Source: an uncultured Mediterranea sp.
GTDB taxonomy: Bacteria; Bacteroidota; Bacteroidia; Bacteroidales; Bacteroidaceae
Length of the DNA: 5,303 bases
Assembly: GCA_946007445.1 (NCBI GenBank)
Contig: CAMGAL010000164.1
Location: 1 to 5,303 of the forward strand
Direction: 5' to 3'
The notes beneath the pieces are model-generated. The model ran no database searches. It saw nothing but the letters and a program-made list of their open reading frames with translations, and had not been told where the DNA came from. Of this stretch, positions 1 through 5,303 are shown piece by piece (within the stretch, counting starts at the first letter, position 1; the number at the start of each line of letters is the position of its first letter). The translations under genes and the position numbers were made by a program.

Positions 1-35
1 CGTCGAAGCCGCCCTCGACCATCGAGTGGGAATAA
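1..35 (+). CDS. guaA: GMP synthase (glutamine-hydrolysing), 3' end only
   Basis: This is the last part of a + strand gene whose 5' end lies outside the window. The frame starting at base 3 reads SKPPSTIEWE and stops at TAA (33-35). That tail is the characteristic C-terminus of GuaA, where the usual ending is close to SGKPPATIEWE. GuaA converts XMP, glutamine and ATP to GMP in the cytoplasm, and its C-terminal domain mediates dimerisation. Only ten complete codons are visible, so the call rests on this one conserved motif; the match is nonetheless specific, and no other frame here gives a recognisable protein end. It is a housekeeping gene and marks the core-genome side of the window. A hairpin overlapping the stop codon may be its terminator. 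Confidence 0.85.
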   Translation, partial: SKPPSTIEWE

Positions 36-42
36 TTTTTTT
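12..42 (+). terminator. Possible intrinsic terminator overlapping the guaA stop
   Basis: CTCGA (14-18) can pair with TCGAG (22-26) around a 3-nt loop. The stem extends by CC (12-13) with GG (28-29) across one bulged T at 27. A run of seven T follows at 36-42, after a 6-base spacer. A GC-rich stem followed by a T-run fits a Rho-independent terminator. However, the stem lies inside the last guaA codons and the T-run is not directly attached, so this is a moderate call. Confidence 0.4.
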
Positions 43-44
43 CG

Positions 45-90
45 AGAGGGTGTATCAAATGACAAGCGCTATGTTTTTGATACACCCTCT
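45..90. repeat. Perfect 15-bp inverted repeat (hairpin) between guaA and the transporter
   Basis: The arm AGAGGGTGTATCAAA (45-59) is the exact reverse complement of TTTGATACACCCTCT (76-90), with 16 bases between them. In RNA this would make a long stable hairpin. The T-run (36-42) lies before it on the + strand rather than after, and only TTAAAATAG follows. It is therefore not a canonical terminator in either direction. It could be a transcription-end hairpin, an operator, or the joined ends of a lost insertion sequence or miniature element; no flanking target duplication is visible. TATGTTTT (70-77) inside it partly resembles the Bacteroides -7 element TAnnTTTG, but no convincing -33 element precedes it, so no promoter is called. 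Confidence 0.75.
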
Positions 91-147
91 TAAAATAGTT
101 CAGACGAACCCAGTTACTATTCGACATGAGAGATAACGGAAATAGTT

Positions 148-1392
148 ATGCAAATACAAAAACGATCTACACAATCGGCTAAAGGCCAACGCCAACAGAT
201 GCTGCTCTGGATAGGAGCACTGGCCATCGGTGTGGCCCTGGGAGCAGCCTCCATCGGCTGGATAGACCAGACCATGGAGTTCATTGCTACCGTTTATACC
301 CGCCTGTTCCAACTGCTGGCCGTGCCCACCATTGTACTGGCCGTCATCACCACCCTCGCCTCGCTGGGCGCACAGAAGGAGTCGGGCCGCATCTTCCGCA
401 CGGCCCTGAAGTACACCATCGCCACCACCGTGGCCGCCGCTGCCGTAGGCTTGCTGCTCTACCTGCTGATACGTCCCGACAATCTGCCGGCTGCGGTGCT
501 GGCCGGCGGACAGACCTCCCTGTCAGAAGGAGTGCCTGCCCTCTCCTACCGCGAGCACTTCCTCTCCGTAGTGCCCAACAACGTGGTACGTCCCTTCCTG
601 GAAGGCAACGTGTTGTCCCTGATGCTTCTGGCCTTTGCCGTGGGCATGGCGCTGGCCCGCGTCAAGCGGACCGAGGGCATTGAGACCGTACTCAAGGGAC
701 TGCAGGGGCTGCAAGAACTGCTCTTCACCTTGATACGCTGGCTCATCCGGACACTGCCACTGGGCATTTTGGCCTTTGCTGCACAGCTCTCTGCCCAGGT
801 ATCGGCCGGGGTGGCCATCGAGTCGCTGGGCAAGTATGTGCTCATCGTGCTGGGCAGCAACTGCATCCAGTTCTTCGTAGTGCTGCCGCTCTTCCTGCTG
901 TCGCGCGGACTGAATCCCCTGCACACGCTGAACCGCATGATGCCGGCCGTGCTGATGGCCCTCTTCACCAAGAGCTCTGCAGCCACTCTGCCTGTCACGA
1001 TGGAGAGTGCCGAGAAGCGGCTGGGCGTGCGGCCTCAGGTGGCCCGCTTTGTGCTGCCCATCTGCACCACCATCAACATGAACGGCTGCGCCACCTTCAT
1101 CCTGGTCAGCTCGCTGTTTGTGATGCAGCATGGTGGTACCGAGCTGACTCTTCCCACCATGTTGCTATGGTTGCTGATTTCGGTCGTGTCGGCCATTGGC
1201 AATGCCGGCGTACCGATGGGTTGCTATTTCCTGACGCTCTCGCTCATGTCGGGCATCGGCGCGCCCGTGGGGATTATGGGCATCATCCTGCCCATCTACA
1301 CCATCATCGACATGGTGGAGACGGCCGAGAATGTGTGGTCGGACTCCTGCGTGGCTGCCATGACCAACCGCGATGTGGCTGCTGCTGAGTAA
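148..1392 (+). CDS. Dicarboxylate/amino acid:cation symporter (DAACS, GltPh/EAAT-like)
   Basis: A 414-residue, highly hydrophobic inner-membrane protein of normal length for the DAACS family, which imports amino acids or dicarboxylates with Na+ or H+. Diagnostic parts appear in order: hydrophobic helices from about residue 19 onward; the HP1 serine-rich loop SSAATLP (276-282); the TM7 motif NMNGCA (310-315, usually NMDGT); the HP2 tip GNAGVPMG (351-358); and the TM8 substrate/cation stretch D388-M-V-E391-T392-A-E-N395-V-W-S-D399. By motif alignment, GltPh D394, T398, N401 and D405 are kept (D388, T392, N395, D399). GltPh R397, which binds the substrate side-chain carboxylate, is replaced by E391, and GltPh D312 by N312. 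I infer a substrate other than aspartate/glutamate, perhaps neutral or basic, and possibly altered cation coupling. The ATG at 148 leaves a short basic N-terminus before TM1; only a weak purine stretch precedes it. The gene follows guaA and converges on the GH88 gene. The family is sure, the substrate unknown. Confidence 0.93.
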   Translation: MQIQKRSTQSAKGQRQQMLLWIGALAIGVALGAASIGWIDQTMEFIATVYTRLFQLLAVPTIVLAVITTLASLGAQKESGRIFRTALKYTIATTVAAAAVGLLLYLLIRPDNLPAAVLAGGQTSLSEGVPALSYREHFLSVVPNNVVRPFLEGNVLSLMLLAFAVGMALARVKRTEGIETVLKGLQGLQELLFTLIRWLIRTLPLGILAFAAQLSAQVSAGVAIESLGKYVLIVLGSNCIQFFVVLPLFLLSRGLNPLHTLNRMMPAVLMALFTKSSAATLPVTMESAEKRLGVRPQVARFVLPICTTINMNGCATFILVSSLFVMQHGGTELTLPTMLLWLLISVVSAIGNAGVPMGCYFLTLSLMSGIGAPVGIMGIILPIYTIIDMVETAENVWSDSCVAAMTNRDVAAAE

Positions 1393-2610
1393 CTATTTGC
1401 CAGCCTCGGCCTGCTGCAACTTCTTCAGCCGCAGCAGCGCCTCGATGTAGTAGTAGTCGGCATAGATGATGGAGGCATCTATCGCCGAACCCGCCGGCCA
1501 ATGGCCGACGGAACGGCGCCGGAACGCGGGCTTGCAGCCTCCGCCACGCAAGGCACCCGAACCAAGCGAAGCCAACATCCGCTCGGCGGCCTGACGATAG
1601 GCCTCTCCCTTCTCAGCCGGCACATAGCCACACAATTCCAGCAGGGCCGAAGCCACTACGGCAGCTGCCGAAGCATCGCGGGGTGCATCGGGGATGCCGG
1701 GTGCCGAGAAGTCCCAATAGGGAATGTAGTCCTCGGGCAGGCGCTCCAGATAGACATCGGTCACACGCTGTACGAAGTCCAGATAGACCGGATCTTTCGT
1801 CTCACGATAGACCATGGTATAGCCATAGATGGCCCAGGCCTGTCCGCGAGCCCACATGGAGTCGTCGCGATAGCCCTGATGGGTGCAGCCACGTCGGAAC
1901 TCACCCGTCAAGGTGTCGTAGACGGCCACATGATAGCAAGTATAGTCGGGCCGGAAGTGGCACTCCATGGTGCGACGAGCATGGGTCGTAGCTATGTCGG
2001 CCAACTCCGGACGGCCTCCATGGCGAGCAGCCCAATAGAGCATCTCCAGGTTAATCATATTGTCCATGATGGTGTTGTGGCCACCGAAGGTAGCCACCTC
2101 GCGCGGCCAGGAGAGGATGGTGCCCACACTCGGATTGAACAGTGTGGCCAGCGAATCGGCCACATCGAGAATGACCTGCTTGTAGTCGTCGCGCTGCGTC
2201 AGTCGCCAACCATTGCCATAGCTGCAGAAGACCAGGAATCCCAAATCGTGGTCGTAGGCCGGTGTACGGCTCAGGAACTCCAGCGAAGCGGTGTAGCGCT
2301 CGGCCTCCTGACGAATCAGCGTGTCGCCCGTAGCCTCGTAGTCGTACCAGAGAATGCCGGGCCAGAAGCCGGCACACCACTCTTCTTTCGTAGCCTTGCG
2401 GCAATGCCAAACGGCAGCCGTATCGGCTATGTTGCGGGGCATGAGGGTGTAGTCCAGCCGTCCCGACTCGTCTGTCAACTCTTGCAAGGTGCGACGCACC
2501 TGGCTATCACAGTAGGCCAATGCCTCATCCACATCGACGGTGGAGGCCGGCCGGGTGCAGGCCACGAGGCACATCGCGCTCAAGCCTGCCAAGTAAGGAA
2601 GTATCTTCAT
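1393..2610 (-). CDS. GH88 unsaturated glucuronyl hydrolase, predicted lipoprotein
   Basis: A 405-residue enzyme of glycoside hydrolase family 88, an (alpha/alpha)6 barrel that removes the 4,5-unsaturated uronic acid from oligosaccharides made by polysaccharide lyases, by hydrating the double bond. The catalytic aspartates are D122 (in HDLGF) and D183 (in MDNMIN). Their 61-residue spacing equals that of D88 and D149 in the Bacillus GL1 enzyme. Equivalents of H193, Q211, R221 and W225 of that enzyme also fall exactly at H227, Q245, R255 and W259. WCAGFWPGILW (78-88), the SMWARGQAW segment (251-259) and YADYYYIEALLR (383-394) are further family marks. The N-terminus has a short hydrophobic stretch ending in the lipobox LVAC (15-18), predicting lipidation at C18 and anchoring in the envelope, and this supports the ATG start. 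No Shine-Dalgarno site is seen. It is the last gene of the GH43-GH97-GH88 group. Near the C-terminus, FRRRSVG and GSAID (A376) replace a more hydrophobic stretch and an expected Glu. GH105 is less likely given the residue match. Confidence 0.92.
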   Translation of the reverse strand: MKILPYLAGLSAMCLVACTRPASTVDVDEALAYCDSQVRRTLQELTDESGRLDYTLMPRNIADTAAVWHCRKATKEEWCAGFWPGILWYDYEATGDTLIRQEAERYTASLEFLSRTPAYDHDLGFLVFCSYGNGWRLTQRDDYKQVILDVADSLATLFNPSVGTILSWPREVATFGGHNTIMDNMINLEMLYWAARHGGRPELADIATTHARRTMECHFRPDYTCYHVAVYDTLTGEFRRGCTHQGYRDDSMWARGQAWAIYGYTMVYRETKDPVYLDFVQRVTDVYLERLPEDYIPYWDFSAPGIPDAPRDASAAAVVASALLELCGYVPAEKGEAYRQAAERMLASLGSGALRGGGCKPAFRRRSVGHWPAGSAIDASIIYADYYYIEALLRLKKLQQAEAGK

Positions 2611-2616
2611 TCGTAT

Positions 2617-2660
2617 TGAGTTTTTGAGTTTTTAAGTTTATGAGTTTTTGAGTTGATGAG
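2617..2660. repeat. Octamer tandem repeat TGAGTTTT, about 5.5 copies
   Basis: Successive 8-base units from 2617 read TGAGTTTT, TGAGTTTT, TAAGTTTA, TGAGTTTT, TGAGTTGA, then TGAG. On the - strand this is an A-rich AAAACTCA array in the leader of the GH88 gene, ending only 7 bases before its start codon. It contains no TAnnTTTG promoter match. It could act as an unstructured A-rich translation enhancer, or as a slippage-prone array that alters spacing upstream of the start. Confidence 0.85.
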
Positions 2661-2672
2661 GTGGGGAACACA

Positions 2673-2688
2673 GAGCCACGGAGCCACA
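2673..2688. repeat. Short octamer duplication GAGCCACG/GAGCCACA
   Basis: Two adjacent 8-base units, GAGCCACG (2673-2680) and GAGCCACA (2681-2688), lie 4 bases beyond the GH97 stop codon. Together with the octamer array they fill much of the 82-bp GH97-GH88 gap. The function is unknown and no T-run makes it a terminator. Confidence 0.5.
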
Positions 2689-2692
2689 GTGT

Positions 2693-4597
2693 TTACTCTT
2701 CCATTTCAAATCGGATGGCCGCACCTCCACTGGGAAGCAGACGGAACTTCAGTTTCTCGCCGGCCTTCACCTGGCGGCTGCTGCACAGCACTTGTGTGCG
2801 AGTCTTCACCTTGTCGCCGCCATCGGTATAGAGGTAGGCGGTGTAGCGCTTGCCGGATGTCAGGAACGAACAATCCACCTCCAGCTCGGCTCCGTCGTTA
2901 TTGGCCATCAGGCCTACCCACCAGTCGGTACCTTGGCGACGGGCCATGACGATATGTTGGCCGGGAGCACCGGAGAGGACGCGAGAGTCGTCCCACACGG
3001 TGGGCAGGTTTTCGAACCAGCTGATTTCCGGCTCACCCTGATAGAACGAGGGACGGTCGTACCAGAAAATGGTCTGCAGGGGGCTGTAGAAGACCATCGA
3101 GGCGGCCAGCTGATGGGCGTGAGTGGTCTTGAGGCGCTTGTCGAAGTAGCAGATGGTGTAGTCGGCAGCGCCGTTCAGCATACGGGTAAAGGGCAGGGTG
3201 ACGTTGTGTGTGGCATCGGGAAACTCCTCATTGCCGCAGATGCCCTCTTGCGTCAGCAGGTTGGGATAGGTGCGACTGAAGCCCGACGGACGGAACTCGT
3301 CGTGGATGTTCATCAGCAGATGGTGCTCGGCAGCGAGACGCACCAGGTCGTGTACCCAGGTAGACCAGCGGTGGCTGGCATACTGCACGAAGCCCGACTT
3401 CACCCCGACAATGCCCCATTCATGCAGGAGGGGGAAAAGTTCGCGAGCCTGCTTCATCAGGGCGTGCTGGTTGACATAGACCCAGATGCCCACGCCCTTC
3501 TCCTTGCCGTACTTCACCACACGAGGCATGTCGAGCTTGCTGACCACCTTCGTGGCATCGCCGTCGTGCGAGGTGCAGGGCATGTACCACTGCGAGTCGA
3601 ACAGCATGTAAGGGATGTGGTGCTCGGCACAGAAGTCGATGGTGGCAATGGCCCCTTCGGTAGTAATGGTGGTCTCGCGCATGATGGTGCCCGGCTTCAC
3701 CCACTGGGCGGCATCGGCTATCTCGCAAGGAGGATTGAGGTTCTGCACGATGTCATTGTGCTCCAGCAATCCACCCGGCGTATCGGCTGCCATCACAATT
3801 TTCCACGGTGTGGCATAGTAGGTGACGATGTCCACCGGACTGTACATCACCGATGTCAGTGTATTGTCCTTCGTGGCCGAGGCCTGCAGTTTGGTCAGAC
3901 ACCAGTCATCGACATCGGCATCCAGCAGGGCCGCCCACTTGCCTCCGGGCAGCTCCAGCGTCAGGGCCCGCTCTACGGGGCGTTGCAGATTGCCGACAGG
4001 CACCCGCTCGAAGAAGGCTTGCGCCCACTGTTCGCTCCATGCCATGGTGCCTGCCGGCAAGGTGTACTCCGTCAGGTCACCCACCACTTTGTGGAATACA
4101 GCCCGGGGATGTTCGGGGAAATAGTAGCGGAAGGCTATACCCTCGTTGTAGGCCCGTACCTCAATGTTTAGCCGATAGTCCGAACCCTCCTTCTTCGACA
4201 GATACATGGTGGCGGCATTGTAGCGGTCGTATACCGTACTTCGCTCCCCATAGAGCGGATGCCACTCGTTGTCTACCGTCGGGAAATAGCGCACCGAGTC
4301 CACCTCCAGGTTGTCCATCCAGCACTTCGGTTGCTTCAGGTTGCGCATACCGATTGCCATCTCCCACGTCCGGTTGTCCAGTTGCAGTCCGGCTTGCGAG
4401 GGCTCCACCACCGCCGTCTGCTTGTAGTCCACCTTGTAGCGCAAGGCCTTGTTGCCATCAGCCTGGCGCTCCTGCCAGAAGCAGGCTGTGTGTGTACCGT
4501 CGGGCGAGGCCAGTTCCAGCCGCCCTGTCTCTTGCGCATGGAGGGTTGACACTGCAACCCATACCCATGCTGTCATCATCCATTTCTTCATATTCAT
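2693..4597 (-). CDS. Glycoside hydrolase family 97 enzyme (alpha-glycosidase)
   Basis: A 634-residue exported protein with the GH97 layout: N-terminal beta-sandwich (about 25-290), catalytic (beta/alpha)8 barrel (about 300-540) and C-terminal beta domain (about 545-634). Family marks are LNPPCEIADAAQWVKPGT (287-304), FDSQWY (333-338), GVKSGF (398-403), RPSGFSRTYPNLLTQEG (436-452) and GNEEFP (455-460). GH97 enzymes release alpha-linked glucose or galactose from non-reducing ends and use Ca2+. Aligned by motif from memory, the nucleophile Asp of retaining members is G402 here, as in inverting SusB. The SusB E508, E526 and E532 positions become D433, E451 and E457. The mechanism and sugar are therefore uncertain. 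A signal peptide (basic MNMKKW, hydrophobic core, LHA at 19-21 then Q22) predicts export to the periplasm; there is no lipobox. ATG at 4597 is preceded by AAAGG with a 7-nt spacer. A second ATG two codons later is possible. The gene starts 10 bp after the GH43 stop, so the two are surely co-transcribed. Confidence 0.95.
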   Translation of the reverse strand: MNMKKWMMTAWVWVAVSTLHAQETGRLELASPDGTHTACFWQERQADGNKALRYKVDYKQTAVVEPSQAGLQLDNRTWEMAIGMRNLKQPKCWMDNLEVDSVRYFPTVDNEWHPLYGERSTVYDRYNAATMYLSKKEGSDYRLNIEVRAYNEGIAFRYYFPEHPRAVFHKVVGDLTEYTLPAGTMAWSEQWAQAFFERVPVGNLQRPVERALTLELPGGKWAALLDADVDDWCLTKLQASATKDNTLTSVMYSPVDIVTYYATPWKIVMAADTPGGLLEHNDIVQNLNPPCEIADAAQWVKPGTIMRETTITTEGAIATIDFCAEHHIPYMLFDSQWYMPCTSHDGDATKVVSKLDMPRVVKYGKEKGVGIWVYVNQHALMKQARELFPLLHEWGIVGVKSGFVQYASHRWSTWVHDLVRLAAEHHLLMNIHDEFRPSGFSRTYPNLLTQEGICGNEEFPDATHNVTLPFTRMLNGAADYTICYFDKRLKTTHAHQLAASMVFYSPLQTIFWYDRPSFYQGEPEISWFENLPTVWDDSRVLSGAPGQHIVMARRQGTDWWVGLMANNDGAELEVDCSFLTSGKRYTAYLYTDGGDKVKTRTQVLCSSRQVKAGEKLKFRLLPSGGAAIRFEMEE

Positions 4598-4604
4598 ATC
4601 TATA

Positions 4605-4609
4605 CCTTT
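4605..4609 (-). promoter_or_regulatory. Ribosome binding site of the GH97 gene, overlapping the GH43 stop
   Basis: Read on the - strand, TAAAGG joins the GH43 stop codon (TAA) to an AAAGG Shine-Dalgarno-like site 7 bases before the GH97 ATG. This supports the first ATG and tight coupling of the two genes. Such sites are uncommon upstream of Bacteroidetes genes, so the match may be partly chance. Confidence 0.4.
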
Positions 4610-5303
4610 ATTTTGTTATTCTGAACCAATCCACATCGGCCCAACCGCCATCGTTGGTCTTGATGGCCGGACGTGTACAGAAGGTACCCACCTTGGCACC
4701 AATCCACTTGCCCTCACGCGCCTGGAAGGGTTTGCCCAGCGGCTGATACCGCTTGCCGTCCAGGCTGTAGCTGAAGTGGCACTTCACCACCCAGTCGTGT
4801 CCTCCGTCACTCTCGGCAATCTTCTCGCCATCGGCCGAGAATCGCACACGCAGATAGACCGTGTTCTGCTGCAGGCGCACGGCATCGTGGCGGCACTCGG
4901 CCGTTCCCTCCTCCGCGTCGCGACACTCGGCTTGGCTGAGCCAAAGTCCCTCTGCCGTCTGCTCCAGGAAGAGGCCGGCATAGTCCAGCCCCATCACGAC
5001 CAGACCCGTGCGCTCGCCCACATAGTTGCCTATGGGCTTGAAGGTAAGCTTCATCGTAGCGGTGAAATCCTTGGCAGGCGTTTTCTGCAGCAAGAGGTTG
5101 GGTACATCCCAGAGGTTGCGGTAGTCGGGCACGACGGGATATGAGTAGAGTCGCACCAGGCTCTCGTTGCCGGCGTAGTAGGCCCACTTCTCATTGATGT
5201 TGCCATGCCATTGCCACTGCGGCGAGAGGGTGTAGCCGTCAAACTCATCGCTATCCAGAGGGTTGCAGACGGGATATTCTGCTCCCACACGGGGCTTGCG
5301 GTA
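4608..5303 (-). CDS. GH43 family glycosidase, C-terminal part only (xylosidase/arabinofuranosidase type)
   Basis: The 3' part (231 codons) of a gene that runs off the right edge. The frame stays open to base 5303 and begins YRKPRVGAEYPVCNPLDSDEFDG. This is the linker that follows the five-bladed beta-propeller of GH43 enzymes and leads into the C-terminal concanavalin A-like beta-sandwich (the beta-xylosidase C-terminal domain, GH43_C2). Typical marks are DSDEF, the GLVVMGLDYAGLFLEQ strand pair, FSYSLDGKRYQPLG, GKWIGAKVGTFC and the ending GGWADVDWFRITK. The propeller with its three catalytic acidic residues lies outside the window, so activity, export signal and subfamily cannot be read. Members remove xylosyl or arabinosyl side groups. 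The GTG at 5286-5288 is an internal Val, not a start. It is the first visible gene of the operon, 10 bp ahead of the GH97 gene. Confidence 0.88.
   Translation of the reverse strand, partial: YRKPRVGAEYPVCNPLDSDEFDGYTLSPQWQWHGNINEKWAYYAGNESLVRLYSYPVVPDYRNLWDVPNLLLQKTPAKDFTATMKLTFKPIGNYVGERTGLVVMGLDYAGLFLEQTAEGLWLSQAECRDAEEGTAECRHDAVRLQQNTVYLRVRFSADGEKIAESDGGHDWVVKCHFSYSLDGKRYQPLGKPFQAREGKWIGAKVGTFCTRPAIKTNDGGWADVDWFRITK

Noticed and set aside
523..1131. Open frame on the - strand inside the transporter gene
   Set aside because: It is His/Gln/Gly-rich and antisense to a clear membrane transporter, so it is a coding shadow.
148..1392. Assignment as the serine/threonine transporter SstT or a glutamate transporter GltP
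   Set aside because: Only the family motifs match; the substrate-site residues differ (E391, N312), so a specific symbol is not justified.
1501..2619. Long open frame (372 codons) on the + strand opposite the GH88 gene
   Set aside because: It is antisense to a gene with exact GH88 catalytic spacing; its translation has no recognisable domain, and such frames are common opposite GC-rich genes.
2617..2660. CRISPR-like array
   Set aside because: The units are 8 bp with no spacers; it is a simple tandem repeat.
2792..4171. Open frame of 459 codons on the + strand opposite the GH97 gene
   Set aside because: It is a shadow of a strongly supported GH97 gene; the translation is His/Gly/Val rich with no family motif.
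2693..4597. Naming the GH97 gene susB
   Set aside because: The active-site residues differ from SusB and the neighbours are GH43 and GH88 rather than the starch system.
3853..4746. Open + strand frame of 297 codons spanning the GH97/GH43 junction
   Set aside because: It is Pro/Ser/Arg-rich and antisense to two real genes, crosses their junction and has no domain.
4608..5288. A complete small protein starting at GTG 5286-5288
   Set aside because: The frame remains open to the window edge and the preceding residues (YRKPR) fit the GH43 linker, so the GTG is an internal Val of a truncated gene.

Overview
The window looks like a chromosomal piece from a fairly GC-rich member of the Bacteroidales. 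The evidence is a GH97 glycosidase (a family concentrated in Bacteroidetes), a GH88 lipoprotein, a GH43 enzyme with its C-terminal lectin-like domain, sparse Shine-Dalgarno sites and AT-rich intergenic repeats. The genus cannot be fixed from the sequence.

Layout. Bases 1-35 are the last codons of guaA (GMP synthase) on the + strand, recognised from the C-terminal tail SKPPSTIEWE. A 112-bp gap (36-147) follows. It holds a T-run that may finish a guaA terminator, and a separate perfect 15-bp inverted repeat. Next, on the + strand, is a complete secondary transporter of the dicarboxylate/amino acid:cation symporter (DAACS, GltPh/EAAT-like) family (148-1392). From 1393 to the right edge, three genes lie on the - strand in the order GH43 (5' end outside the window), GH97, GH88. 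They are very probably one operon, with gaps of 10 bp and 82 bp. The 82-bp gap carries an octamer tandem repeat.

How the genes work together. The three - strand genes look like the downstream end of a polysaccharide-utilisation operon. GH43 would remove arabinosyl or xylosyl groups, GH97 an alpha-linked hexose, and the GH88 lipoprotein an unsaturated uronic acid left by a polysaccharide lyase. This suggests a uronate-containing, branched plant or host glycan. No SusC/SusD pair, lyase or regulator is inside the window, so the substrate is inferred. The transporter points toward the operon and their stop codons abut with no spacer.

No wholly new system is evident. The points most worth a second look are the unusual substrate-site residues of the transporter, the atypical active site of the GH97 enzyme, the inverted repeat after guaA, the octamer repeat and the zero-gap convergent stops.
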